Source: Faecalicatena contorta
GTDB taxonomy: Bacteria; Bacillota; Clostridia; Lachnospirales; Lachnospiraceae
Direction: 5' to 3' (one strand)
NCBI RefSeq assembly: GCF_039521745.1
Contig: NZ_BAAACT010000066.1
Length of the DNA: 64,000 bases
Each line of letters begins with the position of its first letter. The stretch's first letter is position 1. Under the pieces are notes generated by a model. The model saw nothing but the letters and a program-made list of their open reading frames with translations, had not been told where the DNA came from and made no database searches. Shown here piece after piece: positions 7,637 through 16,495 of this stretch. A program made the translations under genes and the position numbers.

Positions 7637-7870
7637 TTAAGCAGTCTGCTGCTCCGTATGTTCTTCCTGCCCCACCAGATTATATATATCCTGAATGGAC
7701 ATATTATTTGTTGTCATAAAATCGTAAAGTTCTTTCAGTTCCTCGTCCCTCTTCTTATTCAATAGTTCTTTCTTTTGCTGTACTAATGAATCCAGCTTTT
7801 CCTGCAGTTTGTTAATCTGCTCGTCCAAATTATGAATTTGTGTTTCCAGTGATTTTCTCTGTCTTGCCAT
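7637..7870 (-). CDS. Small coiled-coil protein
   Basis: The 77-residue protein is charged and strongly helical. Residues 5-50 form a heptad-rich coiled coil (LETQIHNLDEQINKLQEKLD...), followed by a short conserved-looking tail (MTTNNMSIQDIYNLVGQ). The layout resembles small DUF4315-like proteins of Clostridia, but the match is by eye. AGGAGAG precedes ATG 7870. It appears monocistronic, with a terminator just downstream. Function unknown. Confidence 0.65.
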   Translation of the reverse strand: MARQRKSLETQIHNLDEQINKLQEKLDSLVQQKKELLNKKRDEELKELYDFMTTNNMSIQDIYNLVGQEEHTEQQTA

Positions 7871-8153
7871 TATACTTCTCTCCTATCGTCAAATCTTGTA
7901 TTTTAATAGTACTATATTAAAGTATATGTACAAGCTTGATAATTATTCCAGGATATTCCATATCTGTCTAAATAATTCTTTTATTTATCATCCTTTATGC
8001 TTCCGCAGCGGTAGATTGCAATTTTAACGCAGGCTGGTCCTGTCATTTCATTTAGTACAGAAGATGACAGTGTGATTGTTTTTATATGCAGCAATGACTT
8101 TTAGAAACACTATTCGATTGCGGTTATGACTGATAAAAGCACTGGGAGAACAC

Positions 8154-9512
8154 TTAATGATCTTTATCATGCAACGACCTGGTATTCTGCAGTTTTCTGC
8201 GTTCCATTCGTCTTTTACGGAGTTTTTTCCTCTGAAGTAAAACATAATAGAAACGGAGGCACCCTAGTAACAGGAGAATCATAATAATGAGAAGCAGAAC
8301 TTTTATTACTATAGTAGACCATGAACCCGCACTCCCGGAAAAAATCGGGGCAGCTTCATATGAAACGGCAGGAGTTTGATAACCGGGCAGAAATTCTCTT
8401 TTTAAATTTACAGATACTTTCCCGTTGTCCAGATTAAATGAAACATCAGTATTTTGGGGGACACAGTCCCACAGGTCTTTTTTAATCTCAATTTTCTTAT
8501 CATTAATCGTGTGGATACCTTTTTTTAGTACTTTCCGGTACTCAAAATTTTGGAAGGCCTGTTCCATAATGGCATTGCCAATGACATGGCGTATTTCCTC
8601 ACCTGCCTGATCCTCCCACTTTGAAACACCCATTACAATCTCTACAAGACGGGTGTTTCCGCGCAGTGCAGTAGAAGAATAATTAAAACCGTTTTGATTG
8701 GAACCGGTCTTTAATCCATCGGTTCCTTTCAGCGAATGTTTGGCTCCTTCGATCGAATACTGGTAAGTATCAAATTTCTCTTCGTACGGAGTTCCTTCTT
8801 TTACCACGATCTTAGGGTATTTTGTATGATTTAGGATATCCGGATAAGTTTTCACAAAATAGCAGCATAGCAGGGCATAATCCTCCGGTGTTGTGACATT
8901 CACATCCGTAAGTGAGGCATTGACAGGCTGGTAGGGAATCAGCAGTTTGTTAGGAACTCCCACAGGGTTATAATACCGGGTATTCTTCATACCAATGGAT
9001 GCAGCTCTTTCGTTCAGAAGTGTAACGAACTTGTCCGGGTCTGGCTCAATCAGATCTGCAAGCATATAGGTTGCGGCAGCTGAAGATGGGACAATGATCA
9101 GATCGAATAATTCTGCTACAGTATAGGTAGCTCCGGCCAGCATCTTGTTGTTGCTCAATGAATACCTGCTGGCTATATCCAGATATTTGTCAGTGACAGA
9201 AACCTTGGTGTTCAGCGAGAATTTGCCTTCCTGAATGGCATCGTAAGCCAGCAGTATGGTCATAAGTTTAGACATGCTGGCTGGCTCCCAGGATATCTGC
9301 GGATTTTCCTGCCACAGGACTTGACCTGTATTTATTTCTACAATAATAGAACCAGCAGGCTGATAGCGCTCTTCCAGTTGATTACCGTTACTCCGGGCAA
9401 TATCAATGGCCCGTTCTGCCCTGATTTCCATTCCGGGAAGCAAAAAAGATAAACATAGTGAAAAGGCAAAAACAAGAATAGCATATAAAAATAGATGCTT
9501 TTGTGTTTTCAT
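8154..9512 (-). CDS. Penicillin-binding D-alanyl-D-alanine carboxypeptidase (DacA/PBP5-type)
   Basis: The 452-residue protein trims the terminal D-alanine of peptidoglycan stem peptides at the outer membrane face. An N-terminal signal segment covers about 7-27 and a C-terminal anchor with a basic tail covers about 408-452. The active-site SxxK is S79-MS-K82 and the KTG triad is K268-G270. The SxN motif, expected as SGN or SSN, reads S143-S-A145, so the asparagine is replaced. ATG 9512 follows AAAGGA; the longer frame to 9593 has no such site and runs into a repeat. Activity with that substitution is uncertain. Confidence 0.85.
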   Translation of the reverse strand: MKTQKHLFLYAILVFAFSLCLSFLLPGMEIRAERAIDIARSNGNQLEERYQPAGSIIVEINTGQVLWQENPQISWEPASMSKLMTILLAYDAIQEGKFSLNTKVSVTDKYLDIASRYSLSNNKMLAGATYTVAELFDLIIVPSSAAATYMLADLIEPDPDKFVTLLNERAASIGMKNTRYYNPVGVPNKLLIPYQPVNASLTDVNVTTPEDYALLCCYFVKTYPDILNHTKYPKIVVKEGTPYEEKFDTYQYSIEGAKHSLKGTDGLKTGSNQNGFNYSSTALRGNTRLVEIVMGVSKWEDQAGEEIRHVIGNAIMEQAFQNFEYRKVLKKGIHTINDKKIEIKKDLWDCVPQNTDVSFNLDNGKVSVNLKREFLPGYQTPAVSYEAAPIFSGSAGSWSTIVIKVLLLIIMILLLLGCLRFYYVLLQRKKLRKRRMERRKLQNTRSLHDKDH

Positions 9513-9579
9513 AGATGTGAATCCTTTCTCAAAATTGTATTGTGATATAGTGTGTGCCCGAAAGTTGCAGACTATATCA

Positions 9580-9618
9580 TACCCAAAGGGCATGAATTAC
9601 GGGGTCCCTTTGGGTATA
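9580..9618. repeat. Intergenic palindrome, family B copy 1
   Basis: TACCCAAAGGG (9580-9590) and CCCTTTGGGTA (9606-9616) form an 11-base-arm hairpin. The segment from AGGGCATGAATTACG on recurs at 63524-63557. Both copies lie just upstream of minus-strand genes. Confidence 0.7.
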
Positions 9619-9701
9619 CCCTTCCTACAATATATGATAAGATTTTGATATGCCCGCGGAATTGCTGCCGTTTCAGAGCTACATGAATTCTCAATCCCCC
9701 C

Positions 9702-10646
9702 TTAACCACGCGGTTTCTCTATATTCTCAAAAGGTGTTCCATACAGGTCGTAAGGAGTCAGCTGATAGACGTAATAATTGAGCCAGTTCGAATAAAGATT
9801 GTTTGCATGAGAACGCCAGAGCAGTTCGGGCTTATTGCCCGGATCGTTGTTTGGATAATAGTTCACAGGCACTTTTATATCCAGCCCCTTGGCTTTATCC
9901 CGCTTATACTCCGCATCCAGCGTCACTCTGTCGTATTCAGGATGCCCCATTACAAAAATCTGGCGTCCTTCCTTTGCCATGCAGAGAAATACACCGGCCT
10001 CCTCCGATTCTGCCAGAATCGTAATTCGGTCATCTTTCTCCAGCAGCTCGCGTGGAACTGTCGTATGTCTGGAATGCGGTGCAAAGAACACATCATCGAA
10101 CCCTCTGAGGAGAGGAATCTTACGGTTCCTGACATGGTGCGGGAATATGCCGAACATCTTTTCAGGAAGCTGCACTTTATTGATCCCATAATGGTAATAG
10201 AGTCCCGCCTGGGCTCCCCAGCAAAGATGCAGCGTAGATGTAACATTGGTCATGGTCCAGTCCATGATCTCCTTCAACTCTTCCCAATAATCCACCTCCT
10301 CAAAAGGCATCTGCTCCACCGGTGCGCCTGTTATGATAAAACCGTCAAACTTCTGGCTTTTGATCGTCTCGAAAGCCTCATAAAACTTATAAATATGGCT
10401 GGTGGACGTGTTTTTGGACACATGGCTGCTTACCCGCACAAAAGTCACGTCTACCTGAAGAGGTGTATTGGAGAGTGACCGCAGGATCTGAAGTTCCGTA
10501 TCCTCTTTGAGCGGCATCAGGTTCAGAAGGCCGATACTGATTGGGCGGATATCCTGGTGCGCCGCACGGGATTCGTCCATCACGAATATATTTTCCTGCT
10601 CTAAAATCTCTTTTACCGGCAAATCATTTTGTACTCGTATTGGCAT
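9702..10646 (-). CDS. metA: Homoserine O-acetyltransferase (MetA family)
   Basis: The 314-residue protein acylates homoserine in methionine synthesis. It has the catalytic C142 (HLCWGAQAG), H235 and E237 (MGHPEYD). Position 111 is glutamate (GAPVEQMPF); in studied family members glutamate there goes with acetyl-CoA and glycine with succinyl-CoA, so the acetyl-type enzyme is expected despite the MetA fold. AAGGGGAATAAAAT precedes the ATG. It starts three bases after the stop of the AI-2E-type exporter gene and should be co-transcribed with it. No SAM riboswitch was recognised upstream. Confidence 0.95.
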   Translation of the reverse strand: MPIRVQNDLPVKEILEQENIFVMDESRAAHQDIRPISIGLLNLMPLKEDTELQILRSLSNTPLQVDVTFVRVSSHVSKNTSTSHIYKFYEAFETIKSQKFDGFIITGAPVEQMPFEEVDYWEELKEIMDWTMTNVTSTLHLCWGAQAGLYYHYGINKVQLPEKMFGIFPHHVRNRKIPLLRGFDDVFFAPHSRHTTVPRELLEKDDRITILAESEEAGVFLCMAKEGRQIFVMGHPEYDRVTLDAEYKRDKAKGLDIKVPVNYYPNNDPGNKPELLWRSHANNLYSNWLNYYVYQLTPYDLYGTPFENIEKPRG

Positions 10647-10649
10647 ATT

Positions 10650-11999
10650 TTATTCCCCTTTTTCTTTATTTGTTTCATTATCGTCTGAATGTACATAAGT
10701 CCCGTCAGCGTCTACATAGCTCATTTCTCCGTACGCTGCAGTATCAATCGGCAGTTTCTTCTTCTCAAGCATATGGTTAATCAGCATATTTATAATATAG
10801 TAGATAACCGCAAAAGTAGGCACGCCCAAAATCATGCCGATGACCCCAAACAGCCCTCCTCCCAGCAGGATTGCGAATACGACCCAGAACGCGGATAACC
10901 CTGTGGAATCGCCCAGTATTTTCGGACCGATTACATTTCCGTCCAATTGCTGCAGAACCAGTATAAATAGAATAAAATAAATCCCCATCTTTGGATCTGT
11001 GAGCATGATCAATACTGCACTCGGTATTGCGCCGATATAAGGCCCAAAAAACGGAATCACATTCGTCACTCCAACAATCACGCTGACAAGAAGCGTATAT
11101 GGCATCTTCAACATGGAAAGCCCAACAAAGCAAAGGACTCCAATGATTGCCGAATCAATAATCTTACCAATAATAAATCCCCCGAATATCTCATTGCTCT
11201 TGATGGTCAGATGCAGAAGCATATTTGCCTGAGAGGGTTTTAAAACTGCATAGACCAGTTTTTTGGATTGTCTAGAAAACTTTTCTTTGCTGAACAATAC
11301 ATAAATGGATATGATGATTCCAATGACCAGATTCAGAAGTTCGCTGACAATATTGATGACTCCTACGGTAAGATTCGACATAACAACATTAATCTGATTC
11401 AGGAGGTCGGTGCGCATCCATGTCTGTATAAAGTCCGTAGCTTCCTTTAAGACATTGCTCAAAAGCTGGCCGAGTGTGGAATCCTGTGAATTCATCTCCA
11501 TAACCTTGTCCACCAGCTGGTTCAGCTGGCTTGGTACCGTGAGAATCATATCCCTGATGCTTCCATATAATTCCGGTATCATCATATTAAACAATGCGAC
11601 AATAATAAACAACAGCACCAGAACCGCCGCAAAGATCCCTGCGCCTCTCGAAAGCGCATGAATCCGTCTCTGATCATGTAATTTCTTTTCCAGAAAAGGT
11701 TTTAAATGTCTCTCAACAAATTTGACGATCGGATTCAGAAGATATGCAATTGCAAGCCCATAAACAATTGGTTTTAAGACCCTGAATATTTCTTTTAGGA
11801 CTTCTGAAATCGCGGGCAGCCTTAACAGGGCAAAATAAAAGAGGATACAGGCAGCGATCACTACAAAAATAGTCATCCCCCGGCTGAACTTCTGCCTCAG
11901 TTTTGATGGTCCGTTTTGTCCGAAAGAAGGGCGTTTTGCGTAATATCCGCTGCTTTCTTCTGTTTTTTTATACACCTGATTCTGTTTTTCTTCACTCAT
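10650..11999 (-). CDS. AI-2E family (PerM/YtvI-like) membrane transporter
   Basis: The 449-residue integral membrane protein has seven to eight hydrophobic segments: two near 44-90, one near 125-147, then a long central amphipathic stretch and a C-terminal cluster around 210-410. The family signature VTNVIPFFGPYIGAIPSA is near residue 320. Family members export autoinducer-2 or act as ion antiporters; the substrate here cannot be told. The first 40 residues are hydrophilic and low in complexity. GGAAGGA precedes ATG 11999. It is the first gene of a two-gene unit with metA. Confidence 0.85.
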   Translation of the reverse strand: MSEEKQNQVYKKTEESSGYYAKRPSFGQNGPSKLRQKFSRGMTIFVVIAACILFYFALLRLPAISEVLKEIFRVLKPIVYGLAIAYLLNPIVKFVERHLKPFLEKKLHDQRRIHALSRGAGIFAAVLVLLFIIVALFNMMIPELYGSIRDMILTVPSQLNQLVDKVMEMNSQDSTLGQLLSNVLKEATDFIQTWMRTDLLNQINVVMSNLTVGVINIVSELLNLVIGIIISIYVLFSKEKFSRQSKKLVYAVLKPSQANMLLHLTIKSNEIFGGFIIGKIIDSAIIGVLCFVGLSMLKMPYTLLVSVIVGVTNVIPFFGPYIGAIPSAVLIMLTDPKMGIYFILFILVLQQLDGNVIGPKILGDSTGLSAFWVVFAILLGGGLFGVIGMILGVPTFAVIYYIINMLINHMLEKKKLPIDTAAYGEMSYVDADGTYVHSDDNETNKEKGE

Positions 12000-12072
12000 T
12001 CACATCAGAGTCCTTCCAATTTTTATGCAGATATTATGATTATAACGCCTAGCAGGTACTCAAGTCAACCAA

Positions 12073-12114
12073 GAAGAGCAGGTATACCGGTTCTAACCCG
12101 GATACCTGCTCTTC
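12073..12114 (-). terminator. Hairpin terminator between DUF1540 and AI-2E genes
   Basis: GAAGAGCAGGTA and TACCTGCTCTTC form a long stem closing over CCGG..CCGG. It lies downstream of the DUF1540 gene. The following T stretch is short, so termination may be partial. Confidence 0.55.
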
Positions 12115-12150
12115 CTGCTTCACTTTTTCCAAGTGCGGAGTTTAATTTTC

Positions 12151-12492
12151 TCAACCTTTACATTTGAATGTGGCACATTCTGTACCCTCGCAATGACAGG
12201 CATTGCTTCCTTCTACACTGATCTTTCCTGCGTGGCATTCACAGTTACAGTTATACATACATTCCACTGCCTTACAGTCGATACAGCTGCAGTCTGAAGC
12301 CTTACCATTTACATCGCTGTAGCTGTTGGAATAGCTGTTAGAAGAGCTGTCATTCTTTCTTTCCTGGAAACTGTCGCAGCATGTCTCTCTGGGAGTTTTT
12401 GCGTTGCTTCCCCCTACCTCGATTTTGTCAAGGTCACATAAAAACTGCTTATTGTGCACACATGTCTGCACGGTACATTTTAATTCTGGCAT
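12151..12492 (-). CDS. Protein with two DUF1540 cysteine-rich domains
   Basis: The 113-residue protein carries two copies of the DUF1540 pattern. The first is CTVQTCVHNKQFLCDLDKI with a closing ETCCDSF; the second is CMYNCNCECHAGKISV with closing CHCEGTECATF. A serine/asparagine-rich linker and an extra CSCIDCKAVEC stretch lie between them. DUF1540 is common in spore-forming Clostridia and probably binds metal through its cysteines; the role is unknown. ATG 12492 was preferred to 12498 because AAGGAGG abuts the latter. Confidence 0.85.
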   Translation of the reverse strand: MPELKCTVQTCVHNKQFLCDLDKIEVGGSNAKTPRETCCDSFQERKNDSSSNSYSNSYSDVNGKASDCSCIDCKAVECMYNCNCECHAGKISVEGSNACHCEGTECATFKCKG

Positions 12493-12550
12493 GATCATAC
12501 CTCCTTCTTATTAATAAAATCAGTATCATTATGCCCTGCCGCCCTTTGGA

Positions 12551-14476
12551 TTATTCCTGTTTTACTACCTCACGGACTGTCTTTTCGGCAATTTCACTGG
12601 AAACAGAAGCAACAAATTCATCCAGGCTCTTCTGACCCTCGTCGCCGGCAAATCTGCTTCTCACAGATACAAGCCCATTCTCTTCTTCCTTTGCGCCTGC
12701 CACAAGCATATAGGGAATTTTCTGCATCTGGGCTTCCCGGATTTTATAACCAATTTTTTCGGCCCGCGTATCAATTTCAGCCCGGATCCCGGATTTATTC
12801 AAAACTTCAAGTACTTTTCTGCCATAATCCATATATTTGTCGGATATCGGAAGTACCCGAACCTGAACCGGAGCCAGCCATGTCGGAAATGCGCCCGCGA
12901 AATGTTCAATAAGAATCCCAATAAACCGTTCTATGGAGCCGAATGCAACGCGGTGGATCATAATCGGCCTGTGCTTTTCGCCGTCAGCGCCGGTATACTC
13001 CAGGTTAAAGCGGAGCGGCAGCTGGAAATCAAGCTGAATGGTTCCACACTGCCATGTCCTTCCTATGGAGTCCTCCAGGTGGAAGTCGATCTTTGGCCCA
13101 TAAAACGCACCATCGCCCTCGTTCACCACATAGGAAAGACCAAGATCATCCAGCGCGCCCCTGAGCGCATCCGTTGCCATGTCCCAGTCTTCATCGCTTC
13201 CCATGCTGTCTTCCGGACGTGTAGATAGCTCCACATGGTACTTAAACCCGAACAAACTGTATACTTCGTCGATTAGCCTGGCAACATCCTTAATCTCATC
13301 ACGTATCTGTTCCGGCATCATAAAAATATGAGCATCGTCCTGGGTAAAACACCGTACTCTCATCAGACCGTGGAGCTGTCCGGACTTTTCGTGCCGGTGA
13401 ACCAGACCCAACTCTCCCATCCTCATGGGCAGATCACGATAAGACCGCGGCTCCGACTGATAGACCAGTATACCTCCCGGGCAGTTCATCGGTTTGATCG
13501 CAAAATCTTCTTCATCGATCACCGTTGCGTACATATTATCCTTGTAATGATCCCAATGGCCGGAAGTCTCCCAAAGATGACGGCTGAGCATGATCGGGGT
13601 GGATATCTCCACATAGCCGTTCCTTTGATGTATCTCGCGCCAGTAATCCAGAAGCGTATTCTTCAAAACCATTCCTTTTGGAAGGAAAAATGGAAAACCA
13701 GGGCCTTCATCCCTCATCATAAAAAGGCCAAGTTCTTTTCCCAGCTTTCTGTGGTCACGCTTCTTCGCCTCCTCCAGCATGGCCAGATACTCATCCAGCT
13801 CTGCCTTTTTCGGAAATGCAGTCCCGTAGATTCGCTGCAGCATCTTATTCTTTTCGCTGCCCCGCCAGTAAGCTCCGGCCAGGCTTGTCAGCTTAAAAGC
13901 TTTTACCGGTTTTGTCGTCATCAGATGCGGCCCTGCACATAAGTCTGTAAACTCGCCCTGTGAATAAAAACTGATCACAGCATCATCCGGAAGATCTTCA
14001 ATTAATTCTACTTTATATGGTTCTCCCTTTTCTCTAAAATATGCGATTGCTTCTGCCCTCGGTTTTGTAAATTGTTCGATAGGCAGCGCTTCTTTCACAA
14101 TTTTTTTCATTTCCACTTCGATTTTATCAAGATCATCCGCTGTGAGCGGTGTTTCACGGTCAATATCATAATAAAAACCGTCTGCCACGGAAGGTCCGAT
14201 TGCCAGCTTTGTATCTGGATATAATCTTTTTACGGCCTGTGCCATAATGTGTGAAGCGGTGTGCCAAAATGCACTTTTTCCCTTCTCATCCTGAAACGTG
14301 AGAATATTCAGATCACAGTCACTGTCAACCACAGTCCGCAGGTCTGCTGTTTCTCCGTTTATTTCTCCGGCTGTTGCTATGCGTGCAAGCCCTTCACTGA
14401 TATCAGAGGCTATTTCGATCACAGACTTGCTGCCCGCGTATTCTATCTCTGAACCGTCTTTTAAAGAAATCTTCAT
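12551..14476 (-). CDS. thrS: Threonyl-tRNA synthetase
   Basis: The 641-residue enzyme has the usual order: TGS domain (1-60), editing domain with HTASHIMAQA (about 72-81) and YYDIDRE, class II catalytic core and C-terminal anticodon-binding domain. Zinc and active-site landmarks include MNCPGG (C near 332), HRHEKSGQLHGLMRVRCFTQ and MIHRVAFGSIERF. The glycine after NCPG replaces the histidine seen in E. coli, a variant I believe occurs in clostridial enzymes. It is controlled by the T-box leader directly upstream and appears to be transcribed alone. Confidence 0.97.
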   Translation of the reverse strand: MKISLKDGSEIEYAGSKSVIEIASDISEGLARIATAGEINGETADLRTVVDSDCDLNILTFQDEKGKSAFWHTASHIMAQAVKRLYPDTKLAIGPSVADGFYYDIDRETPLTADDLDKIEVEMKKIVKEALPIEQFTKPRAEAIAYFREKGEPYKVELIEDLPDDAVISFYSQGEFTDLCAGPHLMTTKPVKAFKLTSLAGAYWRGSEKNKMLQRIYGTAFPKKAELDEYLAMLEEAKKRDHRKLGKELGLFMMRDEGPGFPFFLPKGMVLKNTLLDYWREIHQRNGYVEISTPIMLSRHLWETSGHWDHYKDNMYATVIDEEDFAIKPMNCPGGILVYQSEPRSYRDLPMRMGELGLVHRHEKSGQLHGLMRVRCFTQDDAHIFMMPEQIRDEIKDVARLIDEVYSLFGFKYHVELSTRPEDSMGSDEDWDMATDALRGALDDLGLSYVVNEGDGAFYGPKIDFHLEDSIGRTWQCGTIQLDFQLPLRFNLEYTGADGEKHRPIMIHRVAFGSIERFIGILIEHFAGAFPTWLAPVQVRVLPISDKYMDYGRKVLEVLNKSGIRAEIDTRAEKIGYKIREAQMQKIPYMLVAGAKEEENGLVSVRSRFAGDEGQKSLDEFVASVSSEIAEKTVREVVKQE

Positions 14477-14917
14477 TTTCTTTTCCTCCTAATACATTAT
14501 TTAAAATTTTTTATTATAGAATATAAAAAATCCCTTTCCACAGAAAACTGCAGAAAGGGACGAGTCTATAAAGTTCTCGCGGTTCCACCCTATTTGTGCT
14601 GGTATACTGATACCAGAACCACTTTATTCATGATGATAACGGAATCACCGGACTGTTTTCAGCCACTCGGAGGTAGTTTTCAAATGCTTCCGAAACAGGG
14701 AGTTTTCAGCCTTGGCTCCCCTCTCTGGCGCTCTTCCACACTCTACTCGTCTCGTCTGCGTGTTATTATTATGTTTCCATCCACGTCAGGTAATTTCACA
14801 AAGTACGACTACAATGTCTGTGGGAGATACCAATTCCTCTCCGCCAGCCATTGCCGTTAATCTTGTTTTTCGTGATTCATCTCTCCCCTATAGAAGTGGG
14901 TTTATCTTGTCGAATCT
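14477..14917 (-). promoter_or_regulatory. T-box leader of thrS
   Basis: The conserved T-box AGGGTGGAACCGCG lies at 14591-14578 (minus strand). A terminator hairpin CCCTTTC...GAAAGGG with a T run covers 14560-14524. Upstream, a GACGAG-rich Stem I start and the AAACTACCTCCGAG stretch offer ACC (14674-14672) as specifier, matching threonine and the tRNA-Thr(GGT) of this window. The leader measured from the promoter is about 440 bases, longer than most, with about 150 bases before the recognisable Stem I. Confidence 0.9.
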
Positions 14918-15501
14918 AAACTCATTATAACATCACGGTTATTTTTGTCAACCATATTTTCTATATCTAATCCGGCCGTATTTCCAGCCATTTTCGGGTG
15001 CCTGATTTTCATGAATACTCCGAATAGCAGCCTTGTCAGCGGTCCTGCTGCAAACAGATTCCAAAGTAGTGCCATGGGAAAATTCTTCAGCAGTGTCCCT
15101 GCCCAGATGGCCGGCAGCTGGCTCACGGGCGCATGCCCCAGGATAATATTAAACAGTATGGATGCCGCCAAACTCATGGTAGGACACATAATAAAAACTG
15201 TACATCCGGACATCATAAGTGTCATATAAAATGGATTATCGATTTCAGGACGAACGATTTTTCCGGCGAGCTTGCGTCCAACTCTGTTTCCCCACAGATT
15301 TGAAAAGATAAACACAAGGATCCACATATACGAAACTTCTATAAGCGCCTCCAGAAAAACGTGATTTGTCATATTACTGAAACTGCCTGCCATTGTATGA
15401 TACCCCTGTTTAATTGCAACATTGTATACTTCCATACCATAAGCCATGGTTATGGACATGAGTGCCCCATATAGAATCCGCTGAAATTTTGTTTTTGGCA
15501 T
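14902..15501 (-). CDS. DUF2798 membrane protein, two-repeat form
   Basis: The 199-residue protein opens with PKTKFQRILYGALMSITMAYGMEVYN, the DUF2798 signature, and repeats the fold in its second half (NPFYMTLMMSGCTVFIMCPTMS). Four membrane segments are predicted near 10-28, 50-70, 88-112 and 130-155. Function unknown. AGAAGGAGGG precedes the ATG. The thrS promoter lies inside its last codons, so the two genes are transcribed separately. Confidence 0.85.
   Translation of the reverse strand: MPKTKFQRILYGALMSITMAYGMEVYNVAIKQGYHTMAGSFSNMTNHVFLEALIEVSYMWILVFIFSNLWGNRVGRKLAGKIVRPEIDNPFYMTLMMSGCTVFIMCPTMSLAASILFNIILGHAPVSQLPAIWAGTLLKNFPMALLWNLFAAGPLTRLLFGVFMKIRHPKMAGNTAGLDIENMVDKNNRDVIMSLDSTR
14924..14951 (-). 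promoter_or_regulatory. thrS promoter
   Basis: TTGACA (14951-14946), a 16-base spacer and TATAAT (14929-14924) on the minus strand, embedded in the 3' end of the DUF2798 gene. Confidence 0.75.
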
Positions 15502-15556
15502 AATAAGCCCTCCTTCTCATATTTCCTGTCCTGCATTATTCTACAGATATAAGAAA

Positions 15557-15598
15557 AAGGCGTATAATCTTTGAATTTACACTCATAGACTACGCCTT
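15557..15598 (-). promoter_or_regulatory. Hairpin with T run in the DUF2798 leader
   Basis: AAGGCGTA (15557-15564) and TACGCCTT (15591-15598) pair across 26 bases; on the minus strand TTTTTCTT follows. Its place between the DUF2798 promoter (15676-15703) and its start makes it an attenuator candidate; it might alternatively terminate read-through from ydcF. Confidence 0.4.
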
Positions 15599-15675
15599 AA
15601 AGACTTATTTCTATTGGTATCATATGCCATATATACGAATATGGGGATTATGGCCTTTTTCTTCATTCCATTTCT

Positions 15676-15703
15676 ATTTTAACAGATTTTTTTATTTTGT
15701 CAA
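15676..15703 (-). promoter_or_regulatory. Promoter of the DUF2798 gene
   Basis: TTGACA (15703-15698), 16 bases and TAAAAT (15681-15676) on the minus strand, leaving a leader of about 165 bases. Confidence 0.6.
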
Positions 15704-15749
15704 AGCACTGTTTTAATTTTTTATTGTTTTGGATCCAATGCTTTTTATG

Positions 15750-16466
15750 TTACTGCCGTATCTTTATCCAGAGAACTGCAAAAAATTCCCTCACAAGATA
15801 ATTCAGCTGCAGAACCGGATTTGAGCCTGCTGCGATTCCCTTAAGGTTTGTGAAACCTGCCTTTTTCCCAATCAACAGCGCGCGGTACAGATGGAAATTA
15901 TTAGTCACAACTGCAGCCGGCTGTTCCAGATCTCCAATCATCCTGCCGCTGTTTTTCATGTTTTCCCAGGTGGATGTAGAACTGTCCTCCTGAAAAATTC
16001 TGTTCCTGTCAATCCCATGCTGTTCCAGATACACGGCCATTGCCTCCGCTTCTGTTATGTCCTCGCCTTTCCCCTGCCCTCCGGATACAACTGCCTTTGT
16101 CTTCGGATACTGCTCCAGGTAAACCAATGCAGCGTCCAGTCTGCGTTTCAGGGAATTTGTAATTTGGGTTCCTCTTACCTGTGCTCCAAGAATGATAATA
16201 CAGGGCACCTCTTCTTTGGTCCTTCTCAGCATGGCCCTGCAGATCCAGGCCTCCGTATAGAGAAAGACAGCCCAGCAGATCAGCACAATGACGGACAAAA
16301 GCTGTCCGGCGGTTCCTCCCGGATCCAGATAGGCCAGAAGCAGGTGCAGCGCCCCGGCAGCAGGCCAGAACAGAGAAAAGGTTGAGGCCCATTTTCTTGT
16401 GTACAGATACATCACCAGATAGTACATGATGCAAAAAACTCCGGTTATCAAATAATAAATTCTCAT
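15750..16466 (-). CDS. YdcF/SanA-like DUF218 membrane protein
   Basis: The 238-residue protein has three N-terminal membrane segments (about 1-20, 28-48, 53-75) and a DUF218 domain beginning with IIILGAQVRGTQ. Conserved family pieces are VVSGGQGKGEDITEAEAM, QEDSSTSTWENM and VVTNNFHLYRA. The family includes SanA and YdcF of E. coli, tied to envelope metabolism. GGGAGAACCTA precedes the ATG. It lies after the SEC-C gene on the same strand, with a terminator between. Confidence 0.85.
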   Translation of the reverse strand: MRIYYLITGVFCIMYYLVMYLYTRKWASTFSLFWPAAGALHLLLAYLDPGGTAGQLLSVIVLICWAVFLYTEAWICRAMLRRTKEEVPCIIILGAQVRGTQITNSLKRRLDAALVYLEQYPKTKAVVSGGQGKGEDITEAEAMAVYLEQHGIDRNRIFQEDSSTSTWENMKNSGRMIGDLEQPAAVVTNNFHLYRALLIGKKAGFTNLKGIAAGSNPVLQLNYLVREFFAVLWIKIRQ

Positions 16467-16495
16467 TAGGTTCTCCCAGTTATAATCAGATATTC

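Noticed and set aside
7871..8153. Search for a riboswitch or small gene upstream of the coiled-coil gene and downstream of the carboxypeptidase gene
   Set aside because: The stretch is AT-rich with no frame carrying a ribosome binding site and no recognised RNA motif.
9513..9701. SAM riboswitch or other leader near metA
   Set aside because: The gap lies downstream of metA and holds only the family B palindrome; metA itself follows the exporter gene by three bases.
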